Origin: Setophaga petechia
Taxonomy: Eukaryota; Chordata; Aves; Passeriformes; Parulidae
Direction: 5' to 3'
Assembly (NCBI GenBank): GCA_024362935.1
Contig: JANCRA010000004.1
Span: 26,775,121 to 26,839,120, forward strand
Length of the DNA stretch: 64,000 bases
This document shows, in pieces, positions 12,911-26,500 of the stretch (position 1 is its first letter; every line of letters starts with the position of its first letter). The notes beneath the pieces are model-generated. The model was not told the DNA's origin and ran no database searches. It was given only the letters and a program-made list of their open reading frames with translations. Position numbers and translations under genes: made by a program.

Positions 12911-15900
12911 TGTGTGTCTTTGCATAGAAATTCAAGGCAAAATATGCCTGTCACAGCACTTACTAGACTGTAGGGGTTTTTTATGTCATTGTAGAGGAAG
13001 AAATCAAAGCTCTTAAATACGAAGGTCCCTGAGAGTGGTTCCACATTCTCACCTCAAAATGTCATTAGAGAAAATTTAAAGTAATTTTCAGAAAAAGAAG
13101 AAACTGCCAAAATGGCTAAAGGTTACCATACTGTGATGTTACAAACCAGATAACCACTTAGGATGCTGGATATTGAGGTTGTTCTCCAGCACATTTCTCT
13201 GTGTGCCTAACCCACATGATGTAGAAACCTTGAGCTAGTGTGGTATGTCTTTACAATGCAGTACAAGGTCTCACAGGAATGTACACACAGCATCACAGGA
13301 TATGCCACAATCATTAGGATAGCTGGCATTCCTGTGAGGAATCAGAAAATAAACTCTTGTGAAGAGCACAGCAAAACTGAGACTGCTGGACTGACTGGTA
13401 TAACATGTGAGGACCTGCTCTGCACCATTTCTGTCCCCAAAACAACACTGTTAGTCTCCTTCCTGGGAATATTGTGTCACTACCCAGCCTTCGTCTATGT
13501 GCTCAAACCCCATCCATATCTTTGCCTGAAGATTTGCACTGAAGTTGCTATGCGACAAAGGCCTGGCCGAGCCTCCTATGCTGAGGGCAGGCATGAAGCG
13601 GGTGCTTGGTGTGCAGCATCAGGCATTGCCATTATTTCACCAGAAGTTTTGCTTTAATTTTTACTGACAGCAAGGTTTGCCATAGAACAAATGAGCATGT
13701 CTTTAGAGTTCCAGCACAGCAGCGCTGAGTGTGTTGGCTGGTGGGAAGCCTTGAGGAGCAGGACAAGTTGAGCTTTCTCTCAGGGCTGGTGTGTGTCGTC
13801 CCCCACAGCACCCCCTCTACCTCGGATCACCCTTTCAGGAAGGCTGTGTGAACTCCATGAACGCAGGATGGGGGCTGCCAAAAAAAAAAAAAGCCATGAA
13901 CTTCTCACTTTGGGACAGAAACAGCATCTGCTGAGTATTTTCTTGATTCTGAACACTGCAAGGTCTGCAGTTTTTCAGTAACTGTTTTAGTAGAGGAGGG
14001 GAAAAGTCTTCAAATCTTTTGGGAAATCTCCGGACAGCAATTTTCATTAATATTTTTTGAAGAAGTCTTGAACTCCTCATTGACTAGGATAACATTCCCA
14101 TAGTGTGTTCCAACTTCTGCAAAAGCTATTAACATAGACTTCTTTGGGCAGCGCAGCTCTATCTGCTAGAATAACACATTTGCCATGCAGAGTATCTAAT
14201 TGGCTCCATATAAGTTGAATGTGTCACAAAAGAGTTGGAAGGGCACAGAAGTCTTTTACCATATTTCACTTTACATTTAAATATGAGATAAATGTGGGAT
14301 TTGCTTAAGTATAAAATGCTGAGGTTTTATCTCACCTTTCAGCAAGTACTTCAAATGTTGTACTTTGATGAAATGCTGTACAACTTTGAGCAAACAAAAC
14401 TAAAACTCAGGAGAATGTGTTGTATGTTTTGTATTCCCTACAGCAAAATATAAAAAGGAAAAGAGGTAATCAAAGCTTTGTCACAGGGCAGTAGGTGAGA
14501 TTTCAAGTATTGCAGCCGGGTATTCCAGGAAGAGCTGTAATTTGATGGTGAAAATTCCCAAAGTATCACAGATACTTAAGATGTAGGCACTGAGGTATCC
14601 AAAATGAAAGGCTACTTTTGGAAAATCTGAATGTCCTTGCTTTATTTTTTGTTATAAAAGTTTCTGAAGTGAAAAATGAAAAGACTAACAGAGACTCTCT
14701 GATCACCTTCACACTGTCACATATTAGTAAGGCAGAAAAGGCAGTAGAATGATATGAAGGGGAGCTTTGGTCACCCACTGTTTTGATGGGACTTGACAGC
14801 AGGAAGTGAATAAAAATATACATATCTCTATTTATAGACATGTTATGGATGCTTCAATTATTAATAACTTTCCCTTCTGACGACAAATCACAGCCTTTGT
14901 AAATATTTTGTGTTACCTTCAGTAACATCAGTTATAAAACTTCAAAATAAACCAGTTTTTCCTGAAATTTAGTACAGATTTATTGGATTCCTCAAAGCCC
15001 CTATCAAGCAGTAAGCCTCATATAAACCCACCTAGGAGTATTACAAGCATCTGTGCTCTGAAGCTTGTTTATGGCAGTGTCATTAACCTGTGATTCACTG
15101 TAGAGACCCTAATGCTGCAATACACATTTTCAAGGTTCACAGAGACAGTTCACCAAAGGACATCACTTAGCTGACCCCACTAGAACCTACTCATATTACC
15201 TTAGCTATGACTCTGTTATAGAGAGGCAGCATATCCTCAGTTTCCAGATAGTGGAGGCTGCTCTATTTATGGAGATATAGTACTTCATAAGTACTTTTTA
15301 GTGCTTTTAACACTGTTCTCACACGTGTTCTTAAACTCAGCAAACTGGTGCTTAATGTTTTGTGGTATGCAAGCAGCCAACCTATGTTACTTCATTCCTT
15401 TCTCTTGTGTACACCTATAATTTGGTATGTTCTACTTAAATCAGTTTGGTGAATCTAATTAAAAACCAATCAGACTATTGTCTTCTATCTTGCTTACTGT
15501 TATAATACAAACATAATAAGAGACAAATTCAAATCAGATAGTTTTGAAAGAGGATTACAGGCAAGATTTAATACCAAAAGAAAATACAAGTATAAACATT
15601 AATTTCACTTTTTTCTTAATTATAAGATCAAATTCAATATAGGTTTCACATGTTCAAACCCAGAGAAGTTTTATTAAAGTCAAAATACCAGAAGTTTTTT
15701 AAGGTTTTTCTTTCAAAAGTTACACTTTGGAGTTGAGTTGTTTTGTTTATGCACAAGGCAGCTTTCACATTATCAGTAAGTGCTTTGATAAAGGAATTAG
15801 GATAATGTCTAGAGGTTCGCTTGAAGGCCACACTCATCTCTTGGAGAAATTAATTTAGTTTATTAATGTCAGTGTGTTGAAATCCATGAAACAATGAACA

Positions 15901-18548
15901 GTATTATTTTGTATTCTCCAGCAGCCTGCAAACAGATGCACTCCCATTAAGGTATTGTATGTGGCAATCAAACATTTCACAAGTTATACTTCCAGAAGAA
16001 GCAATTTTTCAATTTCAGAGTAATTTAATATGTGATCAGCACAGTATTCTCTTCACACAGCCTGGCTGTTTCCTATTGCCTGTCTCTGGTTAGTTTCCAG
16101 ACAGGACTGCTGACAGTGTAATGACACATGCCCCCCTACGTTACCATTATGCTTGTGAAATCTCTTGGGCTCTCTGGGGACAGGGAGGTGCAAGCAGCAA
16201 ACCACGAACTCTTCCTGCACTGTTTCATGGAACATTCCTCTGAAAGGCTGTAAATCCAGAAAACTGCCAGTCTCTGTGAAGGGTATGGGTCTGTTCAAAT
16301 ACAGGCTGATTAGTCAGACACAATTTTAATTAAATCCTTCTGTCTCTTCTTTGAGCTGTTCCTTTCATAAGTGTTTTTTAAGCTTCTACAAATGAGCTTT
16401 GTGGGTCTTGCCACACACACCAGTGGTAGCACAAGACCAGTGGGCACAAGTGGATGTAAGACCCCCTGAGTATACAAGCAAATGGCAAAGAAGGAAGCAG
16501 GTAGGAGGTGGAACTGCAGCTCTGTTCCCCTGAGAATACAGTCAAGAACAGTGATTTGCAGTGTGAGCCATCAATGATAAGTTCTAAGGTACATTTTGTA
16601 AGATGTTCGCACTGCTATTTTCCCTGCCCTTTCTCTCTTTTCCTATTTTAACAAGGGCAAAATACAGGATTTCAACACTTAAGTCCTCTTTGCCTCTTGG
16701 AGCAACATTATATTCCAGGATCTGATATAAATGAAGGCATAGGTAGAAAAAAATACCCATAATGTTTGCTGCAAAGATAATTTTGTTGCTGCACTATACA
16801 GAGGAAATAAATTAGAAGTCAGAGTTGAAAGGAAATGGAATGATAGTGCTCTGGTTGAGACTTACAGGTCTACTGTCTAAAAGACAAGATCAGAGCTTTA
16901 AAAATAAATATAGAAAATAACAGTTTAGATATGAGTGATCAGGGAAATAAAAAGACCCACATGTCCAGCAGTATGAATATTGCCTTAATATCAAATCTCA
17001 GAATCTATGGGAGGAAGCAAAACCTCAGGAAAATATCAGTTTTATCCAAGCCATGTGAAATACAATCCGATATTTGTGCATCATGTCATTTAGAGACACT
17101 GAATGCAGGAATGACATCAAGGGCTATGAATTTAGGAAAAAGAGAATACTTAGAAATCACTTGTGATTAATACTCACTAGTTAATTATAAAAGTGGACCA
17201 ACTAATTCAAAGAAAGAAAGAAAGAAAGTGAAAAGCGTGGGTGTTAATGAGGAAAATATGCAAGGACAGTCTAGTACATAGGAGCAAGGATCCCTTATAT
17301 TTAATTTACAGCAGAACTGAGGAGAGCCAGAGGATGTGTGCTTTGAGTGAAAAAAACATGTTGAAAGTTCTCGCATCACACTGGACAGATCAAATTATAC
17401 ATTCTACAAAAATCCCATAAATCTTCCTGCCTCATTTCTCTTATTGTTTTCCCCCTCAAAATAATGCAAGTTTTGTTTACTGGTACCCTTATAGTATTTG
17501 GCAGAAGTAGATATTTTCAACATAATGTCTGGTAACTGAAAACTCCCAGGATTTGTTTTCATCTGTGTAAAAATTCTTCTCGATGGACTGGGGGCAGACC
17601 TATCAATATGGAGGGGTGTTGTAAGTCCCAGGTCATGCATGCCAGTCTCATTAGCAGAGAAACACCAAACTGAATTACTGAATTTTTAAAATTTATTTGG
17701 CATGAAGAATACAAAACAATAAACCCCTACTCTTAGCTTGACTAAGAGAATCATAAAGTTTCTTGGTGGGAGGTTTTCAGTGATAGTGATACATTTCTAT
17801 GGCTGGTGGTCTCTGTCTGCCCCTAACATAGATCCGTGGTCTCAAAGAGAATCATTCAAAACCTGTGGAAATCAAGATGAGTCTTTTTACTGTCTCAAAC
17901 TCTGGCCTTGTTTTTGCTGATAGAAATGCAGCATCTGGAAGGCATATGTAAACTGCTGTAAATTGTCAAAATTTGCAAGCCAAGTCAGAAAACCAGGTGA
18001 TTCATATTTTATATTTAAATACCCTGAGATGGTTGGTAAACACAAATCAATCAAAGCTGCACAGATGCCATTTCTTACCAGGGAAACAATTAAAAACAGG
18101 TTCTAGCATTTGCTGGATTCTGTTACGAAAGAGTTTGTGCTTCAGCACATCCTGCATTCATGGGAAGAAATTATTCAAAACAGGAAAGTATTCTTTCTCA
18201 CTTAATTATGGTGACAGTGAAGTGCATTTGTTTAGTTTCCTTCTGAAAGTTCTACATATTTCAATATCAATGTTCTAAATATTGCCATTTCTTCCTGTCT
18301 TTCATAAGGTGTTAGTAAAGCATGCATTCCTAAATTCTAAGTCATACATATCAGCTGATACCTAAATCTTGACAAATTCATTTTCAGCTCAAGCCATACA
18401 AGAAACTGTATGTCCCAGTTCTCACCAACACAGAAATAAGCTGTGTGGTTATTAGAGGACAAAAAGTCCTCTGCCTCTTAGGCAGTTTTCTTCATCATAA
18501 TGGTGAGCTCTCCAGTGTGTTGTCTTCTGGGAAAATTGTTATTTCTCA

Positions 18549-18551
<3 letters not shown>
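12909..18551. other. unique sequence, no gene recognised
   Basis: This is AT-rich, gene-poor sequence. The 139-codon open frame at 13238-13657 starts at GTG, lacks any domain I recognise and has no splice context. A 12-A run occurs near 13880, and a short (GAAA)n repeat is listed separately. Nothing else is supported. Confidence 0.55.
17209..17228 (+). repeat. (GAAA)n microsatellite, about 5 units
   Basis: A perfect run of GAAA units about 20 bases long lies in AT-rich surroundings. It is short but likely to vary in length between individuals. Confidence 0.85.

Positions 18552-18591
<40 letters not shown>
18552..18591. repeat. (TA)20 microsatellite
   Basis: This is a perfect alternating TA run of about 40 bases. 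It is self-complementary and prone to cruciform formation and replication slippage. It translates as alternating Y and I in an overlapping open frame, which is a by-product and not coding. Confidence 0.95.
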
Positions 18592-18595
<4 letters not shown>

Positions 18596-19010
18596 TTGTA
18601 AAACTTGTACTCACAGTGACATTTGACTAAAAATTAAATATTGCCTCAACGGATCTGCAGGACTTCAAACATTGTGCTTTTGTTATGTTGATCTTTGTTT
18701 CAGTGGTGATGCATTTCTCATAGAAACCTTTACTGGGTTTTAACAGCCTTGGATGCACACAGTCTCTGGAGAAGCAGGGTAATGAGAAGTGAGCAGCCTT
18801 CATACCCTACAAGCACAACCACCATCAGGTAGGTCCTGGTGGTTTGCACTGGATGTGTATTTTTGTGCTGAAATACCCCTGCAATACTAGCAAGAACTAT
18901 TGTCCTGAGACACTCTTACCAAGCAGTGTCATTGTAGAGGCTGTTATCAAAGTGTGGAGTTTTCTTCACCTCAACCTAGCTGAAATACGTCTGAAACATC
19001 TGTGAATTGG

Positions 19011-19054
19011 CTGGTCCTTACCCCAACTCTTCCTGGTCCTTAACCCAACTGTCC
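19011..19054. repeat. 22-bp tandem duplication, two copies
   Basis: Two adjacent 22-base units beginning CTGGTCCTTA differ at 3 positions. This looks like a small old tandem duplication with no obvious function. Confidence 0.85.
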
Positions 19055-22000
19055 TCTGACATTCTCCAGACTTCCAGATGCTTTCTCTAAGTCTTCCTTA
19101 AGCAACCATATCAAGTTCTTTCCCTGGACCTTTACACTGAAAACCTTTCCACATAGCCCTTCCCTGCTGAGCCCCTTCCTTCCTTTCATTATCTAAACCA
19201 CTTCAGAATGCCTTCATGTTCTGGCACCTGTAAGGATAATTTGGCAGAAAACAAAATTCTCATTTCACTTTAAGCTCATTCCTCCAAAAGAATTAGTAAA
19301 GCAAAGTACAAAAGTGAGTTAAATGTTGATTTTTGATTAACAGACTCACAATGATGAGCTACTGAATGATCAGAGCTGTAAAAGTAAATCTGAATCTTAA
19401 ATTTTAGGATATTAATAATTTCCAAAATATTTAGACAAGGTGATTTCAGTCCTTTTGAGAGCGGACAACTGATGACTGAAAAAAAGTACATCTTCTTATT
19501 GGAAAGTTGGACACTGAGACACTTTATCTCTAAATGTTAGATAATTATATCTCACCTAAAATACAATTATATCTTTTAATGAACTTTTTGAAAACAAGAT
19601 AACCAGCATTTAACAAAATGGAAGACAGGAACCTAAGCCCATGGTTTTCTTTTTTCAGAATCTTGTATTTATGCTGATTACCTGGAAGTTGTCTGTTCAA
19701 AAGTTTTGAAGAAGGTACACACATGTTGCAGAAGATCAAGGCCTGTTGTCAGATTTCAATATTCCCAATTAATAACTAGGCTAGCTTTGTTCTGAACACT
19801 AAAAATACGTTTCCAGTGATTGCAAAAATCTTTCAAGAATAAGGTCAATTTTTTGGACTTCTACGATCAGTCAAAATTTATATTTATGTTTATATAATGT
19901 AGCACAAATATATATGTATGTAGGGAATCTGATAAATAATTAGCAACAGTTCTTGAGTTTTATACTACATTTGTATTCTTGAATCTCATATATCTTCTTA
20001 ACAGCTAACATTACAGAATCTACTATTCAAAATGAAATCTGCTAATCACTGGATGTCAAATATCCCTTCTGACAGTTTACAGTGCCTTTCAAACTCTCCT
20101 TGACATCAGAGAGTTACTCATTAGCTTGAGCTTTAAATCTTGCAATGACGTCCTAAAGAGTTTAATTCTGTCCTCAATTAAGGTAGCAAAAATGCCACAA
20201 ACACCAAAAACCCCAGAAGCAACAGCTGGCTTTGCTTTAAAAGACTGCTTAGCTAGGAGGGATGCCATCATGCATCAAAACGTTTGAGGCATAGCAATGT
20301 GATTTATTTAGGAAAAATTCAACTGGAAAAAATAGGGAGGTAAGTCCTATGATAGGGCAAATTGCCATCCCAACTCCTGTCAAGTTCAAAAATTATTTTG
20401 TAGTTGCCCATTCATCCATCTTTACTGGTTTTAAAAACACAAAATTATATTGCAAATTATTATTTATTGCATTTCCTTAAATTTCAGAAAATCATGAAAA
20501 TCCTTCTAGCCATTCTAATTAATAGGTGATGTGTGGGGCTTGTGATACAAGTATGATTTTCTACAAAACCTCAAGGTGTGCTGTGAACATGAGGCATAGG
20601 CAGTTATTCAGAAAGATAAAAGTCCTCCCTACACCTGCAAATATGCCAGAAGTCTCTGGAGTCATTTCTTTGGGGGAAAAACCTCTCCTGACAGTGCACC
20701 TCAGTATTTGTGAATGGTGCCTTGCAATGCAGAGATATTCTGGCTGCCGTGGCTGTCTCTGGTCCCCCTGGCTCTGTGAAGGCAGTCTGGTGAACAGCAG
20801 TTTTGGCAGGGCTAAGGCTGCTCTCCTGCAGCCAGCAGTCAGTGTAAACCACCTTAGTTAGGAGTCACCCTTGTGAAGGTGCCAGCTTCATCGGACAGGG
20901 AGACGCTGCACCAAACACCTCCCATCATCAGAAGCCCCTACAGAAAGAAGGGAAATCAACTCCACTGTAAGGAAAACTAGACTGCTGCTCAAGTGCTCTG
21001 GATAGGCCATTCCCCACCCCCTCAGGGGGCTCAGTAGACATGGTCTTGCAGCTCTCCTCACACATACACACCATCAGTTTTCTAATGAATCTACAGCAGC
21101 TGTGGTAATAAGTTTGCCGTGCTTCAGAATTCATTGTGCCAGGTTTTCATCACAAAATCTCTCTCTTTGCAGGCTGCACGGCTTTTCTGCTTATGCTTGC
21201 CTGTTTGATTTCCTGGAGTTTTCTCTCCATCTTGGGAAAATACAGAACTATTTTTACCAAATACCTCGCACACAATTTCCAGCTTCTGTAATGATTTGAA
21301 AATTTGTAAATCTCTTCTTTTTCAGGCAAAAAAAAAGAGTAGGGGGTGGTTGCTGTAAATAAAAGCTGTTAATTTTCCAAAGTTATATTAAACACTGTGT
21401 TTGAATTTTCAATTATATCTATTTTTTTGTATATTATATAAAAGCAAAGAAAAAAATGCAGTCATCTAGGCTTCTGGAAAGAACATTTTATTTTGGTTGA
21501 TGCAATCAGATGTCTTTCAAAGTTAGGCTATGATTAGAGGTTATGCATGGACAAGTAAAGAAGGAATCCCAGCTGCCCAGAGCAACACAAGCTACCCAGA
21601 TCGTGGACCTACATGCATGTAAGTAATCAGGTCTAACCATTGGCTTTATTCCTGCTTCTTGCACAGATGCATAGAAAACAAACAGGGAACAAGAGCTACC
21701 TTTTTCTAAAGGTTTACAGGTTTAAAAAGATAAGAACTTCAAGAACAAAAAGTGGCAAATATTCGTTTTAGACACTAGTGCTGCAATTGAAGCATACCTT
21801 CAGTGCACTCTCCAAGAGGTATGCAAGTATGCATACAATGTGGAAAATGGTACTCTGAAAAAGAAAAAAAAAATCCTTTGCCTATCTTTTCTGGAGTTTC
21901 TCTTAAAGAAGTCATGCTTCTATAAGGTGAGAAAGAAGTTTATTTCACCTTTTTCACAGGAGGAATATTTCCAGTTCTAAAGAGAAATCAGAGGAAAGAT

Positions 22001-23399
22001 ACAGAAACACAGACATTTTAAAAATTGCAAAGACAGACTTTTAAAAAGGGATGTTAAAATTGTGTCAGAATCAATTCTGTTGCGTAATTTTTACAAACTT
22101 CATGGAGATGAATATTTTTCTGAAGATTTGGTGACAGTCATCATAGTAAGCTATACTATTTAAGGATGACTACCAGCTATCAACAGCAGCTGTTATTAAG
22201 GTTGGTTAAATTCAGTGCTCATTTGGGCATTTATCAACATGATGTTGTGTATCTATAAATCCTTGTAAATTTTTGTTCTGAAATTATGCTTACATAGTAT
22301 ACTTCACAATAGGCACCTGGATCTGAGATCTTGTGATTCATTTGTGAGACACGTTTGTGTTAGATATACAAATTCAATAGCCTGGAAATGATTGAATAGT
22401 TTCACCTTTACCAGGTGGAAAAAAAGCCTTAGGAAGCTGGGCTGTTTTGGTAAATTTTAGTAGCTCATCTCACCACTGTCCTCCTAGTCAGCAATCATTG
22501 ATTGTTGTTATGATGGTAACCATTTGTCCTTTGCTTTAAACTAGCACTTAAGAAAAGCTTCAGGAATCTTTACTGAAGTAGCTGTCTCTTTAGGCAGATG
22601 ATTTTTTTTTTCTCAATAACATGATAGGACTGATAAAAACCTCACCATAAGAAGTTGTAGAGCTTTTAAATAGCAGATGGTCCAACATGATTTGTTATTG
22701 ACTAAGTGCACCCATGAATTCTAAAATACATATAAAAGCACATCGCCCTTTGGTTAAAGTACAAATATAACCCATGAACTTATCTCACTGCTCAAGCAGC
22801 ATTTAATGTCTGCTAAACAACAGATGTTGAAACATATGGAGACATGGCTAAAGGCCATAAAAATATAAATAATCCTCAAACTTTTCTGTTATTCTTTAAC
22901 TATATTGGTTCCATCTGACACCCTGAAAATGTCTGCTTGGGCATCATAGGGAAACCTGACTCCCTATTACGTGTCAGCTGTGTGAAGAGATCACAGTACA
23001 AGTTGTCAACACCAGGAAGACGTAAAGCAAGGACTTAGGAAGGAAAAGAGAATATGAATCACTTACTTGGGAAGAAAAGACATGTCTTGGGTCTTGAGAG
23101 CAATGAATAAGAAACAGACTGAGTGAAAAAACTGATGTCAAAAACCATCAATGAGAACACAGATTTAAAGACTGGGCACTGTCCTTTGAGCACCACATTT
23201 GCAAGGAGAAATCTAGAGCAAGGTGTCTGTTCTGTGTGTCTCTGCTTCCAGCTATATTTGTTTGTCTGCTGCTGTTGCTGAGGAGTGGAAAAGGGAATAA
23301 GGCTTTGTTGCTGCAGGCATTTCAGTTTAACTTGGTTCAATTTTACATATATTTTGGTTTGGAGTCCTCTCTTTGTAGATGTCCTTTCTCTTTCCCCAG

Positions 23400-23509
23400 T
23401 TTCTCAAGCATCACACTTCTCCTCATTGCCTTTTGTTGTCTGTGCTCTGTTCCTTACAAAGACAGAAAGGATTACTTAGCCCAGGCCTGCACATGTGAGC
23501 GACTGCTCG
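23400..23509 (+). other. exon-like segment, 110 nt, with strong splice sites
   Basis: A strong acceptor (cctttctctttccccag) precedes this segment, and a near-consensus donor (CTCG|GTAAGTGC) follows it. Only one frame is open. It begins with a hydrophobic run (ITLLLIAFCCLCSVP, like a signal-peptide core) followed by a cysteine-containing polar stretch (residues YKDRKDYLAQACTCERLL). It enters in phase 2 and leaves in phase 1, matching the phase-1 start of the exon-like segment at 39216. No initiating ATG is in frame upstream, so an earlier exon would be required. No family is recognised. It could also be a non-coding RNA exon or a chance pseudo-exon. Confidence 0.2.
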
Positions 23510-26500
23510 GTAAGTGCTGCACCATGACAGTTAGTGGTTGCCTTGAGGGATCTGCGTTCCTCAAAATATTTGGCTGCTTTTGACTCCCTGAAGGAAGACT
23601 AAGATGTGAAGTAGGATCCCACCACTATCTGCATACATGAAATTACCTCATTTACATTAAATAGCAGGAGCTGAGACAAGTCCAGAAAGGTCTGGGCACC
23701 ATCTGACTGCCGCTTTTGATGTTTCAGCCTTGCCCACACAAGTTCTTGCTAGTTAATGTTTCTCACAGCACGTGTATTCTTTAAGGGCCACAGACACAAA
23801 AATTAAAAGCTAACTTTTTTCTTGCATTGAATTTTGGTGCCATATGCTGCACAAGTCCACAGAGTGAACTTATTCAGAGCAGTGACAGCTAAAAACACGA
23901 CTGCATTTAGACTGGTGAACAGCACTTAAGAACAAAGACTAAAATTAGATCACCAAAAAAAATTACCTATGGTCAATTAAAAAAATACGGCCTCATTTTA
24001 AAATAAAGTGAAGAACTACTCATAATTCAGGAAAATTTTACAGAATTTAATAAATGCTTTTCTCCCCTTTGTAGCCACACACAGAAAGGTGGGAAAGTAA
24101 TGTGCAGCCCATGGGTCACCCTTCTGTCTGTCTGCATAAAGCATATTCAGGGGCTTGGTCCATTTAAAACAACAACATGGCTATGCGGAACAGAAGACAA
24201 AAATAACAATAAAAAAAATTGTTTTGTAAAAATCCATGGCTGGATTTTTTTCAGGGATTTTCTTGCTAGCATTTGTTCTCAGAAGGGTTTTTTTAGGAAG
24301 GATAATCCAACAGCATCTATTTTTATTGAGCTCCATAGTTTTCTGCTCCATCTGAGTACTATGAACACCCACATACATTTTTCATTCACGGAAACCTTGT
24401 GAAACTGCTTCCTGCTTCTCATTATCCTATGCCTGTGTCTTCATTACCACTAGTATTAAATCTATGTGTATTCATTAACTAAGAACTAGAAAAAAATCAC
24501 AGATGCACAGGGAGTAGAAGTTTCTCACAGAGATCTAATGGTTGAGATGTAAATCTGTCTACTGCTGAGATGTAAATTCAAACCCAAATGCAGCCAGTTC
24601 CCTGGAAGGCATTTGGAGTCAAAGTCACTGCTGCTAATCTTACTTTTCCTCCTCTTTGCTGGGCTGGCAGTGTCAGCACTGCAACTCTGCCAAGCACTGG
24701 AAGGAATAACTGAGTTTTTCAGTATGTCTTCATGTTCAAAGTTTGGTACAAACATGGATTCAGGAGGAAAGACCAGATATAGGTATATCTCGAATCTATT
24801 ATGGGACTCAGTATAGATAAAGATGCAATATTTATAGTATAAGAATAAAAGGAGATAACTGAATTAGAGGCTATGGTGAGAAAAACAGGAGATATTATTT
24901 AGCTTGAGTTAATGAATCATTATAGAATATATTAAATGTTGAAGGCAAGCTGGAGAAAGTCCAATCAAACCAGTGGAAGTGATAAGAAATGAAGAAAGAT
25001 GTCCTGCAAGGAAATGTTGAGGAGAAAAAACCATTTATTTCATGTAGAAGACACAGGGACATGATAAAAATTTCTGGTACATAAAGCTTTGTTGTTGAGA
25101 ATATGGTGACCTACTGCTCTTTTCTGACCATAGGGGAAGGCAAGAAGTAAGTTTGAATAGTTACAGTAGAGATTTATAATAGATGTTACTATTATATCTT
25201 TTTGGTGTCAGGAAAACAGAATGAGCTAACTGGTTCAGCAGAGAAACCTGGGGATATCTGGAGCATAATTCATGTAATATGGGTTTGGATAACTTTAGAA
25301 TAAGGCAAATCACACCCTTGGAAGTACCCATTTCTCCCTGTGGACTCTGCAGCAGGCCTGGGGTGACTAACTCTGATGTAGTCATCCTCATTCCATCAGT
25401 TGAATCCCCACAACAGATGTTCAGCTTGGCTTCATTGTCCCAGAGCACAGGGGCCATCTTGGCACTGTGACAAAAAATAAGGATGTTATTTTTTTCCTGA
25501 AGTTTTGTCAGGATACCAGATTTTCCCTGTCTTCCTGTCAAGCTGCAACCCTGAGAACAAATCCATTCCCAGCACCACAGCAGAAGAGATGTCAGGACCT
25601 CTCCCGTCCTTGTTCTTGACCCCATCACACAGGCCAGCACAAGATGGGGGTGTTCCCACCTACCTTACCCCCCTTAAAAAAAAAGAAACAGCACTGAGTA
25701 TTTTTCAGAAATTATCAGAGAAGTATTTGTTGGTATGATTCATCCTACTTCTGTGCTGTGACTACAACTAAGGTTATCAACTGAGATCCCACTTTTTTTG
25801 CTGTCATAGTTAGTAAGATGAATTTAATGGAAAAGACAACAGAATATTGAGTTTCAAAATCACAAAAAGGTCACCAATGGTAAGATCTGGTCAGACTGGA
25901 GTAGAAAATGATCCCATGAATCAAGGAGAAACATCAATAAAATTGATTGAGATCATAATGGAAGAAAAACTGCGAGTAATAATCTCAGGAGGACCTTGAG
26001 AGCCTGGACTAGAAGTAATCTTTCTGATGGTTAGCATCAACAAGTTTTAGATTATATTGACATAAAATATATTTTCCTCACAGATCAGTAAAATTAAAAC
26101 CACCCCCTTTAAAACAATAATTTTCAGCTGAATAAAATTCCTGAAAACAGGTGGGTCATAGAGGTACAAGCTTTTTACTTAAAGCAGTTTTCCTCAGCAT
26201 TTTAAAAGCTGTTTTCCCAGACACATCTTTATTTCTTCCAGTTTTTCAGAGCTTCAGATAAAAACGAAATTGCTTTTGTTCTACAGCCTTCCAGAATATG
26301 GCCAAGCACTTGAAGACTAAATCATTGCAAGTCAAGGTGGGCTCTGATCATCTTCCTGGGTTTCCGCTCTTCCTTTTGCCTCATTTGTTATCCAGTCTCT
26401 GAAGACTGTTGCTTACATGAAAATGCTTAGGTGCAGCTGCTTCCCAAAGTAATTTGGATAAATGGTCCTTGTCAGCACAGGTGCTCTAGGAACAAACAGA

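Noticed and set aside
13238..13657. 139-codon plus-strand frame
   Set aside because: It starts at GTG and has no recognised domain or conserved motif.
23236..23583. Signal-peptide-like start (SLLPAIFVCLLLLLRSG)
   Set aside because: The first codon is GTG, and reading upstream in the same frame reaches a stop without any ATG. Only the inner segment with real splice sites is kept, as a weak exon candidate.
25161..25640. 159-codon minus-strand frame
   Set aside because: It starts at GTG and has no known motif or exon signals.
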